Assembly: GCF_030540765.1 (NCBI RefSeq)
Contig: NZ_JAUOEL010000003.1
Span: forward strand, 496,001 to 560,000
Direction of reading: 5' to 3'
DNA: 64,000 bases
From: Flavivirga jejuensis
Lineage (GTDB): Bacteria > Bacteroidota > Bacteroidia > Flavobacteriales > Flavobacteriaceae
Part shown: piece by piece, positions 38,842 to 47,287 of the stretch
Layout of the letters: the number at the start of each line of letters is the position of its first letter
Position numbering within the stretch: position 1 is the stretch's first letter
Notes under the pieces: model-generated
The model's database searches: none
The model's input: the letters and a program-made list of their open reading frames with translations, nothing else
What the model was told of the DNA's origin: nothing
Position numbers and translations under genes: made by a program

Positions 38842-39134
38842 GCGTACTGCTGAATAATACCTATAAGTGTATTAGCATCCTGTTCTCCACTTTGACGCCA
38901 TTTCATCTCACCGTCCTTATAAATAATAAGCGTTGGCAAGGTTTTTACTCTTAAAGCTTCGGCAAGTTCTTCATTCTTTTCAACATCAATCTTTATAACC
39001 TTAGCTCTATCACCTAATGCGGCAGCAACATCTCTTAAAACAAGATGCATGGCTGTTGATTGATCATTCCATTCTGTATAAAAATCCAACAAAACAGGAA
39101 TTTCCACATCTATTAGTTCCCCAAATTTTGACAT
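38838..39134 (-). CDS. Thioredoxin-fold protein lacking the CxxC motif
   Basis: 98 residues. The fold is clear: VLLDFYTEWNDQSTAMHLVL, VIKIDVEKNEELAEALRVKTLPTLIIYKDGE (cis-Pro in TLPT) and a final helix. Where thioredoxins have WCGPC, this one has WNDQST, and the protein contains no cysteine at all. It therefore cannot do dithiol chemistry and may act as a chaperone or binding partner. It is cytoplasmic by sequence. The start lies 55 bp upstream of the stop of the metallophosphoesterase gene on the same strand, so it could be the second gene of that transcript. Confidence 0.88.
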   Translation of the reverse strand: MSKFGELIDVEIPVLLDFYTEWNDQSTAMHLVLRDVAAALGDRAKVIKIDVEKNEELAEALRVKTLPTLIIYKDGEMKWRQSGEQDANTLIGIIQQYA

Positions 39135-39189
39135 ACTTTAATTGTTTATTAGTCAAACGTGCTTATACAAATATAGCATTTCTTAGCAA

Positions 39190-40440
39190 TTATGCATTAT
39201 GTGAGCCCTTTTTAAGTTCTATAACTGTTATTTCTGGCCATATTCCAACACGCCCAGGAAATGCTAAATACCCAAAACCTCTATTTACATTTATATACTG
39301 CCCCAACTCTTCATAAATACCTGCCCAATATTTATAGCGCCATTTCACAGGGCTCCATTTAAACCATCCAGGTATTTCAATACCAAACTGCATACCATGA
39401 GTATGTCCACTTAGTGTTAAATGATAATGATAATCATCTTGAATCACCTTTTTTTCCCAATGTGACGGATCGTGACTCATTAAAATCTTAAAGTCATTTT
39501 TATTAATAGTACTTGAAGCTTTCTCTAAATCGCCTGCCGTTTTAAATCCTCCTGCTCCCCAGTTTTCAACACCAATCAAAGCAATACGCTCTCCATTTTT
39601 TTCTAAGTATCTACTTTCATTCAACAATAGATCAAATCCTATTTCTCTTTGAAGGCTTTTTAAATCTTCTAAGTTTTGCTTTTTTGCGTCTTCAGACTCC
39701 CATTTAACATAATCTCCATAATCATGATTTCCTAGTACAGAAAACAAACCGTCTTTCGCCTTTAGTTTACCAAAAACATTTTTGTAAGGCACTAATTCTT
39801 CGGCTTTATTATTTACTATATCACCAGTAAACAATATCACATCACTTTGCTGCTCATTTATTAAATCTACAGCATAATTAACCTTATCCATATTATCGAA
39901 ACTCCCAGAATGAATATCGCTAATTTGAGTAAGTTTATACCCATTAAAAGCATCTGGTAAATCTTCAAAATGAAGTGTATATTTTAATACTTTATAATTG
40001 TATTTCCCTCTATAGATACCATAAATAATGGAAGCCAATGGAATAGCTGCAATACCCAGCGCAAGCTTACTTATAAATTGTCTTCTAGATGCAAAATAAT
40101 TCCCTTTGGCTGTGTCTCCTTCTGTAAAATACCTGAAAACCGCTTGTGGCACCCTAAAAATATCCTCACCAATCATCACAGCCAGCAAAACCATTTTTGG
40201 CACCAGCAAGGCTATAAAAAGCCCGAAAGCGTATGCATGCCCATGAGAAAAACCATCACTTCTATTAAAACCATAATAATGAAATACAAAATTGCCAATT
40301 ACTATAACTGTAATAAGCCAATAGGATATTTGAATCCAATTATTTTTTGAAACTGTTTTAAATGCTTGAAAAGCATAAATATCTGCAATCCCAAAAATGA
40401 CAAGAAAAATAATCCAACGAAGCATATTCTTTTTTACCAA
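39190..40440 (-). CDS. Membrane-anchored metallophosphoesterase
   Basis: 416 residues. Four membrane segments (about 5-120) are followed by SRRQFISKLALGIAAIPL, a twin-Arg-like stretch and a fifth helix, then a calcineurin-like phosphoesterase domain (about 160-410). Metal ligands lie in SDIHSGSFD, GDIVNN, GNHDYGDY, SHDP and SGHTHGMQ. It is similar to YkuE/YaeI-type enzymes that act on lipid-linked substrates; the actual substrate is unknown. The gene faces away from polA. Confidence 0.93.
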   Translation of the reverse strand: MVKKNMLRWIIFLVIFGIADIYAFQAFKTVSKNNWIQISYWLITVIVIGNFVFHYYGFNRSDGFSHGHAYAFGLFIALLVPKMVLLAVMIGEDIFRVPQAVFRYFTEGDTAKGNYFASRRQFISKLALGIAAIPLASIIYGIYRGKYNYKVLKYTLHFEDLPDAFNGYKLTQISDIHSGSFDNMDKVNYAVDLINEQQSDVILFTGDIVNNKAEELVPYKNVFGKLKAKDGLFSVLGNHDYGDYVKWESEDAKKQNLEDLKSLQREIGFDLLLNESRYLEKNGERIALIGVENWGAGGFKTAGDLEKASSTINKNDFKILMSHDPSHWEKKVIQDDYHYHLTLSGHTHGMQFGIEIPGWFKWSPVKWRYKYWAGIYEELGQYINVNRGFGYLAFPGRVGIWPEITVIELKKGSHNA

Positions 40441-40572
40441 ATATAATAGTATTCTAAAGTAATACTTCTTTAATACACTATATTTAACTTATGGTTAAGA
40501 ATTAATATATTCTAATTTCTAAAAATAAATAATCACTTATATATTTAAATTTATTTTACGATTTACTTTTCG

Positions 40573-40580
40573 TAGTTTTG
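40573..40580 (+). promoter_or_regulatory. Candidate -7 box for polA
   Basis: TAGTTTTG lies 22 bp before the polA ATG and fits TAnnTTTG. The -33 site reads TTA instead of TTG. Confidence 0.4.
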
Positions 40581-40602
40581 GTTTTCTTTCAAAACAAATA
40601 AC

Positions 40603-43443
40603 ATGTCAGATCAAAAACGTCTTTTTTTAGTCGATGCCTATGCTTTAATATTTCGTGGTTATTATGCCTTTATTAAAAACCCGAGAATTAACTCTAAAGG
40701 CACAGACACCTCTGCTATTTTAGGATTTATGAATTCGCTTTTAGATGTTATTAAGCGTGAACGTCCCGATCATTTAGCGGTGTGTTTTGATAAAGGAGGG
40801 AGTACCGATCGTGTTGAAATGTATAAAGAATATAAAGCGAATAGGGACGCAACTCCCGAGGCTATTAAAATTGCTATTCCATACATTTATAGCATACTTG
40901 AAGCCATGCATATTCCTATTATGGTTAAGGAAGGTTATGAAGCTGATGATGTTATTGGAACACTTTCTAAACAAGCCGAAAAAGAAGGTTATAAAACCTT
41001 TATGGTAACACCTGATAAAGATTTTGCTCAATTGGTTTCTGAAAACATTTTTATGTACCGTCCTGTTTTTGGAGGCGGTTACGAAACTTGGGGCATTCCA
41101 GAAGTTCAAAAGAAATTTGAAGTTACAGATCCCTTGCAAGTCATCGACTTTTTAGGAATGATGGGAGATTCTAGTGATAATATCCCTGGGCTTCCTGGCG
41201 TTGGAGAAAAAACAGCTAAAAAGTTTTTAGCGCAATATGGTAGTATGGAGAATCTTTTAGCAAACACGCATGAGCTTAAAGGTAAAATGAAAGAGAAGAT
41301 TGAAGCGAATGGCGACTTAGGAATCCTTTCAAAAAAACTGGCCACTATCATGCTAGATGTTCCTGTTGCATTTAATGAGAAAGATTTTGAAATGTCTCAA
41401 CCAGATATTCCTAAGGTGAGTGAAATTTTTCAAGAATTAGAATTTAGACGTTTAATTGATAATTTTAATAAAACATTTGCTACCAGTAGTGAAGCACTGC
41501 AAACTGACGCCTCATCAACTACAAAAGCGACACCAAAAGAACAAGCCTCTGCAGGGGCAGGTCAGTTTTCTTTATTTGGAGGCGATCCTTCAACTGCTAC
41601 AAATACCGAAACTGAAACAGAATATACTCGAAAAACAGCCGAAACCACCTCTCATTTTTACCAAAGTGTCGATTCTGGAATCGCCACAAAACTCTTCATT
41701 AAAAATTTAATGAATCAAACTTCGGTGTGTTTTGATACTGAAACTACAGGATTAAATCCTATTACCGCAGAACTAGTTGGTATTGCTTTTTCATGGGAAG
41801 TTGGTAAAGGCTTTTATTTACCATTTCCTGAAGATAAAACAGAAGCACAAGCACTTATTGAACAATTACGTCCGTTTTTTGAAAGTGAAACGATTCAGAA
41901 AATAGGTCAGAATTTAAAATATGATATTAAAGTTCTGGGTAAATACCATATTGAAGTTAGAGGTAAATTATTTGATACCATGTTGGCACATTATCTCATA
42001 AACCCAGATATGCGACATAATATGGATGTGCTAGCGGAAACATATTTGAATTACACACCAATTTCTATTGAATCGCTTATTGGGAAAAAGGGAAAAAACC
42101 AATTATCGATGCGTGAAGTTCCTTTAGAAAAACAAACCGAATACGCGGTTGAAGATTCTGATATTACACTTCAATTAAAAGAACATTTTGAAAAAGAGTT
42201 AGGCGAAGCCAATACTCAAAAACTCTTCGATGATATTGAAGTCCCATTACTTCGTGTACTGGCTGCTATGGAATTAGAAGGCATCAATTTAGATAAAAAT
42301 TTCTTGAATTCTCTTTCGGAAGAATTAAACAAAGATATTACTTCATTAGAAACTAAAATTTATGAGGTCGCTGGTGAGGAATTCAATATAGCATCACCAA
42401 AGCAACTTGGGATTATACTTTTTGAAAAATTAAAACTTGTAGACAAACCTAAGAAAACCAAAACAGGTCAATATGCAACCTCCGAAGATATTCTATCCTA
42501 TTTAGCAAAAGAGCATGATATTATTCAAAATATTTTAGATTATAGAGGTTTGGCTAAACTTAAAAGCACCTATGTGGATGCTTTACCAAGTCAGGTTGAA
42601 GAGTCAACAGGTCGTGTACACACCGATTATATGCAAACTGTTGCAGCTACAGGACGGTTAAGCAGTAACAATCCTAATCTTCAAAATATTCCTATTCGTA
42701 CCGAGCGTGGTAGACAGGTAAGAAAGGCTTTTATTCCGCGAAGCGAAAATTACACCCTTTTAGCTGCCGATTATTCTCAAATAGAACTTCGTATTATTGC
42801 TGCTTTAAGCGAGGAAGAAACTATGATTTCTGCATTTAAAAACGGAGAAGATATTCACGCATCTACAGCTTCAAAAGTATTTAATGTGCCTTTAAATGAA
42901 GTGACTCGCGAACAACGTAGTAATGCTAAAACAGTCAATTTTGGTATTATTTATGGCGTTTCTGCCTTTGGATTAAGTAATCAAACAGATTTATCGCGAA
43001 GCGAATCTAAAGAGCTCATCGATACGTATTATGAAACCTACCCTAAACTTAGAAGCTTTATTAGCGAACAAGTTGATTTTGCTCGTGATAATGGTTATGT
43101 ACAAACCGTTTTAGGACGTCGCCGCTATTTAAAAGACATAAATTCCCGTAATGCTGTTGTTCGAGGTGCTGCCGAGCGTAATGCCGTAAATGCACCCATA
43201 CAAGGAAGTGCTGCCGATATTATTAAGATAGCTATGATTAATATTTATAATAAGCTATCTTCTGGAAATTATAAAACTAAAATGCTTTTACAAGTGCATG
43301 ATGAATTGGTTTTCGATGTGTATAAACCCGAATTAGAAACTATCAAATCTCTCGTTAAAACCGAAATGGAAAATGCTTATAAACTCGAAGTTCCTTTAGA
43401 TGTTGATTTAGATATTGGTGATAATTGGTTAGAGGCACATTAA
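40603..43443 (+). CDS. polA: DNA polymerase I
   Basis: 946 residues. The 5'-3' exonuclease domain is at about 1-290 (FLVDAYALIFRGYYAF, EADDVIGTL, GDSSDNIPGLPGVGEKTA). A linker rich in Thr and Ala (about 300-355) follows, then the 3'-5' exonuclease at about 360-540 with FDTETTGLNP, so proofreading residues are kept. The polymerase domain is at about 560-946 (ATGRLSSNNPNLQNIPIRT, DYSQIELRIIAAL, RRSNAKTVNFGIIYG-like region, QVHDELVF). It fills repair gaps and replaces RNA primers. Monocistronic. Confidence 0.98.
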   Translation: MSDQKRLFLVDAYALIFRGYYAFIKNPRINSKGTDTSAILGFMNSLLDVIKRERPDHLAVCFDKGGSTDRVEMYKEYKANRDATPEAIKIAIPYIYSILEAMHIPIMVKEGYEADDVIGTLSKQAEKEGYKTFMVTPDKDFAQLVSENIFMYRPVFGGGYETWGIPEVQKKFEVTDPLQVIDFLGMMGDSSDNIPGLPGVGEKTAKKFLAQYGSMENLLANTHELKGKMKEKIEANGDLGILSKKLATIMLDVPVAFNEKDFEMSQPDIPKVSEIFQELEFRRLIDNFNKTFATSSEALQTDASSTTKATPKEQASAGAGQFSLFGGDPSTATNTETETEYTRKTAETTSHFYQSVDSGIATKLFIKNLMNQTSVCFDTETTGLNPITAELVGIAFSWEVGKGFYLPFPEDKTEAQALIEQLRPFFESETIQKIGQNLKYDIKVLGKYHIEVRGKLFDTMLAHYLINPDMRHNMDVLAETYLNYTPISIESLIGKKGKNQLSMREVPLEKQTEYAVEDSDITLQLKEHFEKELGEANTQKLFDDIEVPLLRVLAAMELEGINLDKNFLNSLSEELNKDITSLETKIYEVAGEEFNIASPKQLGIILFEKLKLVDKPKKTKTGQYATSEDILSYLAKEHDIIQNILDYRGLAKLKSTYVDALPSQVEESTGRVHTDYMQTVAATGRLSSNNPNLQNIPIRTERGRQVRKAFIPRSENYTLLAADYSQIELRIIAALSEEETMISAFKNGEDIHASTASKVFNVPLNEVTREQRSNAKTVNFGIIYGVSAFGLSNQTDLSRSESKELIDTYYETYPKLRSFISEQVDFARDNGYVQTVLGRRRYLKDINSRNAVVRGAAERNAVNAPIQGSAADIIKIAMINIYNKLSSGNYKTKMLLQVHDELVFDVYKPELETIKSLVKTEMENAYKLEVPLDVDLDIGDNWLEAH

Positions 43444-43548
43444 ATTATTTATTTTCAATTATCATTACATTGAAATAAGTTTTTCTTTCATTCCCATAAC
43501 CAAAAGTGACCCTAACTTGAAAACTTTCAGTATTGATATTAAATACGT

Positions 43549-43754
43549 CTACTCCTTAATTAAAAAATTTAAAGGTTTTAGCTCACTTGATAATTCTTTT
43601 TTAATTTCTTCCTTAGCTCTATCAATTGAATGATAACCTAATAATCTCCTAACAGCAACAATTATTGAAAAAACTGCAACAATGAATTCATATTTATATT
43701 TCAAACTGTGAAAACTAAAACAGCAAAAACAAGTATGATTAAAATTGTATTCAT
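43549..43754 (-). pseudogene. Small membrane protein gene, apparently frameshifted
   Basis: The minus strand from ATG 43752-43754 reads MNTILIILVFAVLVFTV and then stops. A frame shifted by one base continues SLKYKYEFIVAVFSIIVAVR, LLGYHSIDRAKEEIKKEL and PLNFLIKE, then a stop at 43549-43551. Together they would give a protein of about 67 residues with two membrane helices and a charged tail. The break suggests a dead gene. A real start inside the second frame cannot be ruled out. No family recognised. Confidence 0.4.
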
Positions 43755-43838
43755 TATTATTTTTATTAAAAGTAAGAAAAGTAAACTTACCTTAGTGGAC
43801 TAGTAACGAATAATGTTGTTTTAAATTTAAACTGAAAA

Positions 43839-43864
43839 ACACCTCTATAATCCCCTCAAGAGGA
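43839..43864 (+). repeat. C-rich repeat, outer left copy
   Basis: Matches the inner right copy (44332-44357) at 22 of 26 positions in the same orientation, and is inverted relative to the inner left copy 29 bp away. The core is ACACCTCTATAATCCCCTC. With the inner left copy it can fold into one long stem-loop. Confidence 0.7.
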
Positions 43865-43893
43865 TATTAGTTCCTAAGTTTAATTTGAGGATT

Positions 43894-43920
43894 GTCCCCT
43901 AGAGGGGACTTTAGGGGTGT
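43894..43920 (-). repeat. C-rich repeat, inner left copy
   Basis: 27 bp beginning GTCCCCTAGAGGGGAC and ending TTTAGGGGTGT. It is the reverse complement of 44332-44358 with a single mismatch and lies 20 bp before the DUF559 start. Its own half, GTCCCCTAGAGGGGAC, is a perfect palindrome. Confidence 0.9.
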
Positions 43921-43940
43921 CAGAGTACAAAATGTAAACC

Positions 43941-44306
43941 ATGAGAAATAAAGTAATCCCATACAACCCTAAATTAAAACAACTCGCAAGACAGCTTCGA
44001 AAAAACAGCACTTTACCCGAAGTTTTGTTATGGCAGAATATTAAGCAACGTGCTTACGGTGTTCAATTTCACAGACAAGTTCCTATGCTTAATTATATTG
44101 TTGATTTTTATTGTCATGAAATTGGTTTAGCTATTGAAATTGATGATAATAGTCATGACCATAGTTTTTTATACGATGCTAAAAGGCAAGGAGAATTAGA
44201 AGTTTATGATGTTAAATTTTTGAGATTTTCAAATGAAGAAGTCAAGAAAAATATGTTCAGTATTTTATTGGTTATTGAAGAGACTGTAAAAGAATTGATG
44301 GAATAA
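43941..44306 (+). CDS. DUF559 endonuclease-like protein (Vsr/PD-(D/E)xK fold)
   Basis: 121 residues. The full DUF559 pattern is intact: LARQLRKNSTLPEVLLW, FHRQVPMLNYIVDFYC, LAIEIDDNSHDHSF and YDVKFLRFSNEEV. The Asp of IVDFYC and the Glu/Asp of IEIDD are the expected metal ligands of a Vsr-like nuclease. It stands alone between inverted 27-bp C-rich repeats with no partner methylase or transposase. That layout suggests a repeat-associated selfish nuclease or a domesticated repair gene, but no function is proven for this group. The reading frame is undamaged while relics surround it. Confidence 0.9.
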   Translation: MRNKVIPYNPKLKQLARQLRKNSTLPEVLLWQNIKQRAYGVQFHRQVPMLNYIVDFYCHEIGLAIEIDDNSHDHSFLYDAKRQGELEVYDVKFLRFSNEEVKKNMFSILLVIEETVKELME

Positions 44307-44331
44307 TTATAAAAAACTAATTCTGTACAAT

Positions 44332-44358
44332 ACACCCCTAAAGTCCCCTCAAGGGGAC
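44332..44358 (+). repeat. C-rich repeat, inner right copy
   Basis: Begins ACACCCCTAAAG and ends TCCCCTCAAGGGGAC, 25 bp after the DUF559 stop. It is an inverted copy of 43894-43920 (26 of 27). Similarity continues inward: CTGTACAAT here against the complement of AGAGTACAAAAT on the left. Confidence 0.9.
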
Positions 44359-44447
44359 AATTATAACGGCATATCTATGTACGCAGCTCAAATATTATTA
44401 CTATATTAATAACTTTAGTTTGTATTTAGGTTTCATGATTTAGATTG

Positions 44448-44473
44448 CCTACTCAAGGGGATTACAGGGGTAT
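44448..44473 (-). repeat. C-rich repeat, outer right copy (degenerate)
   Basis: Its reverse complement contains TACCCCTGTAATCCCCTTG and matches the inner right copy at about 17 of 26 positions. It lies directly against the stop codon of the ygiQ relic (44476-44478). A weaker similar string lies at 47695-47715 after the intact ygiQ. Confidence 0.55.
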
Positions 44474-44475
44474 TA

Positions 44476-44565
44476 CTACCTCCGTTTCTTCTCAGATTTA
44501 AACTTAGTCTTGTTTTTACGCTGGTTAAAAGGAATAGCAGCAGCATGAAGTAATACTTTTAATAA
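44476..44565 (-). pseudogene. Relic of the ygiQ 3' end
   Basis: The minus strand reads LLKVLLHAAAIPFNQRKNKT then KFKSEKKRR and a stop. The intact protein at 47739-49688 ends with the same LLKVLL, then AIPFNRRKNKTKFRSKKKRR. Only 30 codons are left and 18 codons net are missing inside the block, but the frame is kept. It is a partial second copy of the ygiQ end, so 44476 and 47739 bracket the YceI-porin-YceI genes. Confidence 0.85.
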
Positions 44566-44618
44566 ATATTGAATATTAATTTATCCAAAAGGATAGTGTC
44601 TTTTTATCTAAAACTAAA

Positions 44619-45191
44619 TTAATACTCTTTAACCTTCAATTGAAAATCGATTTCAATAAGATCTTCAACCACTATCAATCCCAAGGCTTTTTTAGGTGGT
44701 TCTAAATTAAAATCTCGAATATTTAAACTCAGCACCCCTTTAACAATTAATATATCTTCACCTTCTAATTCTACTGGAATTACATAAGATTTTGTAACTC
44801 CTGCCAGATCTAAATCTAATAGTGCATTTACAAGATTTTCATCTTTGGGATCTTTACTTATCTCTTTTAATTTAATATATATTTGTGGATGTGTTTCAGA
44901 TTTTAAAAGCTTTTGAAAATCAGCATTTATCCCTCTTCCACCACAATCAAAATCAGTATTTTCTAATACTAAAGTTGTTTTATTAAAAATAATTTTTTCT
45001 TTATCCCTCTTAAAAAAAACAGGGATTGGTTTATTTAGTTTCAAGATATTGTATTGGCACTTAAAACTATTAACATTGGTTTTTCCCTTAATAACAAGTT
45101 GGCTACTAGGTGTAATTATTACAGAGATACCCCCTAAACTTGAAAAAGCCAACATTGTGAAGATAAAAATAAAAAACAATACTTTTTTCAT
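44619..45191 (-). CDS. YceI family protein (second copy of the module)
   Basis: 190 residues with signal peptide about 1-20. The YceI lipocalin-like barrel is recognisable though divergent: LVIKGKTNVNSFKCQYN, VLENTDFDCGGRGINADFQKL, HPQIYIKLKEI, and the ending DFNLEPPKKALGLIVVEDLIEIDFQLKV. YceI proteins are periplasmic barrels that bind isoprenoid-type lipids. Unlike the copy at 46635-47219 it carries two cysteines near residues 44 and 84. A TATATTTG box (45226-45233, minus strand) lies 35 bp upstream. Confidence 0.85.
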   Translation of the reverse strand: MKKVLFFIFIFTMLAFSSLGGISVIITPSSQLVIKGKTNVNSFKCQYNILKLNKPIPVFFKRDKEKIIFNKTTLVLENTDFDCGGRGINADFQKLLKSETHPQIYIKLKEISKDPKDENLVNALLDLDLAGVTKSYVIPVELEGEDILIVKGVLSLNIRDFNLEPPKKALGLIVVEDLIEIDFQLKVKEY

Positions 45192-45239
45192 ATTCTTTTT
45201 TTAACCAATATACTTTTTGTGTTATCAAATATAAAAATC

Positions 45240-45301
45240 AAGTCTAAAAGTATTTGCACTATTAATTAAATTAGTAACTCAATAATGCTACTTTTAGACT
45301 T
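45240..45301 (-). terminator. Large hairpin between the porin and YceI genes
   Basis: AAGTCTAAAAGTA (45240-45252) and TACTTTTAGACTT (45289-45301) form a perfect 13-bp stem, with further weak pairing inside the loop and a T-rich tail (GATTTTTATA) on the minus strand. It probably ends the porin transcript; a -7-like box for the next gene sits directly after it. Confidence 0.65.
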
Positions 45302-45330
45302 AATTTCACATTTATTTTTTTAATTAGTCT

Positions 45331-46602
45331 TTAGAAACTTATAGCCGCTTCTAACATAAACCCATTAAATTCACCATCTTCCAAAAGGTCTCCAGTAGGA
45401 TAATCTTTGTATTCTTGAACTACATATTCTGCCTTCATCAAGATGTTTTTGGTCATAAACCAACCAGCACCTAATTGAAATCTATTAATATTTATATCAT
45501 CACCACTCGTTAACTCAGCACTTACTGTATTGTATCGGCTGCCTAAATATAAGTTTTCTGTTTTACCAAATCTATATATAATCTCACCCGCAAATTGTTT
45601 TGCTTCTCTCCTATCAACTTCACTTAAACTTCTTCCAGAGCTTATCTCTGCAGTTCCAAATATTTCAACTCCTTTGTATTTGATAAAAGGGTTAACCATA
45701 ATAGCAGTAATTTTATTATTAAAACTTGGATTAAAACGCCCTGATCTAAAATTATCACTAGCGGCATCTGCATCTTGCATAATATCGTAATATCTAGAAC
45801 CTGCTCTATCTGCACTATACAAATAAACACTTTTTGCATAACCTGTATTGTATAAAGAGCCTGTTAACCTAAATCTAAAATCATCATTTATTTGTTTGTC
45901 ATACCCTAATTTTGCTAAAAAAGCACCTCCTCCTGTTGTGCCATTGGACTCTTCTACATTTTGGTTTAATTTACCATTAGAAAATCCAACCATACCTAAA
46001 AATCCATTATTACGATAATAAAACTCGGCTCCAACTTCTGTTGTAAATGAATCCATAATTAAGTTTCCCACAAATGGGTTGTGAATGGTTTGAGCGTTAT
46101 CACTTCTTCTAAAATGGGCATCTCCATAGTTGTTTTCCATGTGTCCAATTTTAATGGTAGTATGTTTCATGAGACCTTCCATAAAGCCTTCACTAATAAA
46201 ATCTAGCTTATCTATTTGGAAATATCCCCCTTTAACATAAGGTTCGTTGTGATGTCTAGAAGACAAATAAGTTCTTAAATGCATTCTCACACCATCATAA
46301 AGTACCACATCTAAATCTAAATTAGCTGTTGCTAAATTAAAATTACTACCTACTTCTAACAAAGGAATGGCACCAGAATTCTCATTGTCTAAAGCTTGAA
46401 ACTGGAGTGTGGAGGCTCCACCTAGTCTTACTTGTACACCATTAAAATTTGAGACTGTATCTTTTGCTTTTGGACTCTCGAATACATTAACCCCTCTTTG
46501 ATCTGGTTGCCTATAATTATCTAGATCTCTGTTCTGTGCATAAAAACTAAATCCGATAAATAGGATTACTAATAATAATGATTTTTTTAAAATTGATTTC
46601 AT
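45331..46602 (-). CDS. Outer-membrane porin-like barrel
   Basis: 423 residues with signal peptide about 1-22 (ending FSFYAQ). After a short linker the protein is almost entirely alternating strands: GVQVRLGGASTLQFQALDNE, LDLDVVLYDGVRMHLRTYL, LYLGSRYNTVSAELTSGDD, with an aromatic last strand GFMLEAAISF. It resembles phosphate-selective or DcaP-like porins. The substrate is unknown. It stands between two YceI genes (32 bp after the first), so the three probably work together at the envelope. Confidence 0.8.
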   Translation of the reverse strand: MKSILKKSLLLVILFIGFSFYAQNRDLDNYRQPDQRGVNVFESPKAKDTVSNFNGVQVRLGGASTLQFQALDNENSGAIPLLEVGSNFNLATANLDLDVVLYDGVRMHLRTYLSSRHHNEPYVKGGYFQIDKLDFISEGFMEGLMKHTTIKIGHMENNYGDAHFRRSDNAQTIHNPFVGNLIMDSFTTEVGAEFYYRNNGFLGMVGFSNGKLNQNVEESNGTTGGGAFLAKLGYDKQINDDFRFRLTGSLYNTGYAKSVYLYSADRAGSRYYDIMQDADAASDNFRSGRFNPSFNNKITAIMVNPFIKYKGVEIFGTAEISSGRSLSEVDRREAKQFAGEIIYRFGKTENLYLGSRYNTVSAELTSGDDININRFQLGAGWFMTKNILMKAEYVVQEYKDYPTGDLLEDGEFNGFMLEAAISF

Positions 46603-46634
46603 AACTTCTATTTTTTAACTGTTTATTATTTAAT

Positions 46635-47219
46635 TTATTTAAATACTGTTGAAAATTTAATTGTTACATCATCCCCAGTAGTAATTGTGCCTAATAGGGC
46701 TTTTGGTGGGCTTATATTAAAATCTGTCATTTTAATTTTTCTCTCACCAGTTAACGTTATCTTAGATTTGATGATACTCGCGGTAAAATCTAATGTGATA
46801 GTTTTTTTTACTCCAGAAATAGTTAAGTCACCCAGCGTGCTTACTAAAAACACACCGTCCTCTTTACTGACAATGTTTTTAACTTCAATTAATTGAAATG
46901 AAATGGTTTTATTGTGATCTGTTTTTAAGGCTTTATAAGTGTTCTTATCCATTGAGGATTTTCCACTTTTCAAGCTCTCTGCCACTATGTTTATGGTGAT
47001 TTTTTCTACTTGGCAAGTTTTAACATCTTTAAAACTTATTTTTCCATCTTGCTTTTCGGCTGATATATCCCAATCATGTATACTTGATGTTCCTGAAACC
47101 GTTAAAGATGATTCGCTATTTATTAAATTAAATTCTTGCGCCTGAATTACATTTGCGGTTATGACAAAAAGCACTATTAAACTTAAATATTTTTTCCTTG
47201 TTTCTTTGAATATTTTCAT
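46635..47219 (-). CDS. YceI family protein (first gene of the module)
   Basis: 194 residues with signal peptide about 1-27 (ending VIQAQ). Good YceI match: LTVSGTSSIHDWDISAEKQDG, LKSGKSSMDKNTYKALKTD, GDLTISGVKKTITLDF, GERKIKMTDFNISPPKALLG, TIKFSTVFK. It is periplasmic and lipid-binding by family. It is first in a YceI-porin pair. A perfect TATGAT-TTTT-ATCATA palindrome lies 53 bp before its start and could be a Crp/Fnr-type site. Confidence 0.92.
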   Translation of the reverse strand: MKIFKETRKKYLSLIVLFVITANVIQAQEFNLINSESSLTVSGTSSIHDWDISAEKQDGKISFKDVKTCQVEKITINIVAESLKSGKSSMDKNTYKALKTDHNKTISFQLIEVKNIVSKEDGVFLVSTLGDLTISGVKKTITLDFTASIIKSKITLTGERKIKMTDFNISPPKALLGTITTGDDVTIKFSTVFK

Positions 47220-47271
47220 GACTATATTTTTTAATTATGCTACAAATCTCTGTCCAAATTGAATCGAAAAC

Positions 47272-47287
47272 TATGATTTTTATCATA
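47272..47287 (-). promoter_or_regulatory. Crp/Fnr-like palindrome upstream of the YceI-porin genes
   Basis: TATGAT-TTTT-ATCATA is a perfect 16-bp inverted repeat. It differs by one base per half from the Fnr-type TTGAT-N4-ATCAA box. A weak -7-like TCAATTTG lies about 20 bp closer to the gene, which would put the palindrome near -40. Regulator identity is inferred. Confidence 0.45.

Noticed and set aside
40774-41351. Minus-strand frames within polA
   Set aside because: They are antisense to a strongly conserved gene, with no ribosome-binding or family signal.
43941-44306. DUF559 gene as an insertion sequence transposase or as half of a restriction-modification system
   Set aside because: The protein has no transposase motif, and no methylase or second nuclease subunit lies next to it.
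44476-44565. An independent small basic peptide gene
   Set aside because: It matches the last codons of ygiQ and has no start codon at a fitting place.
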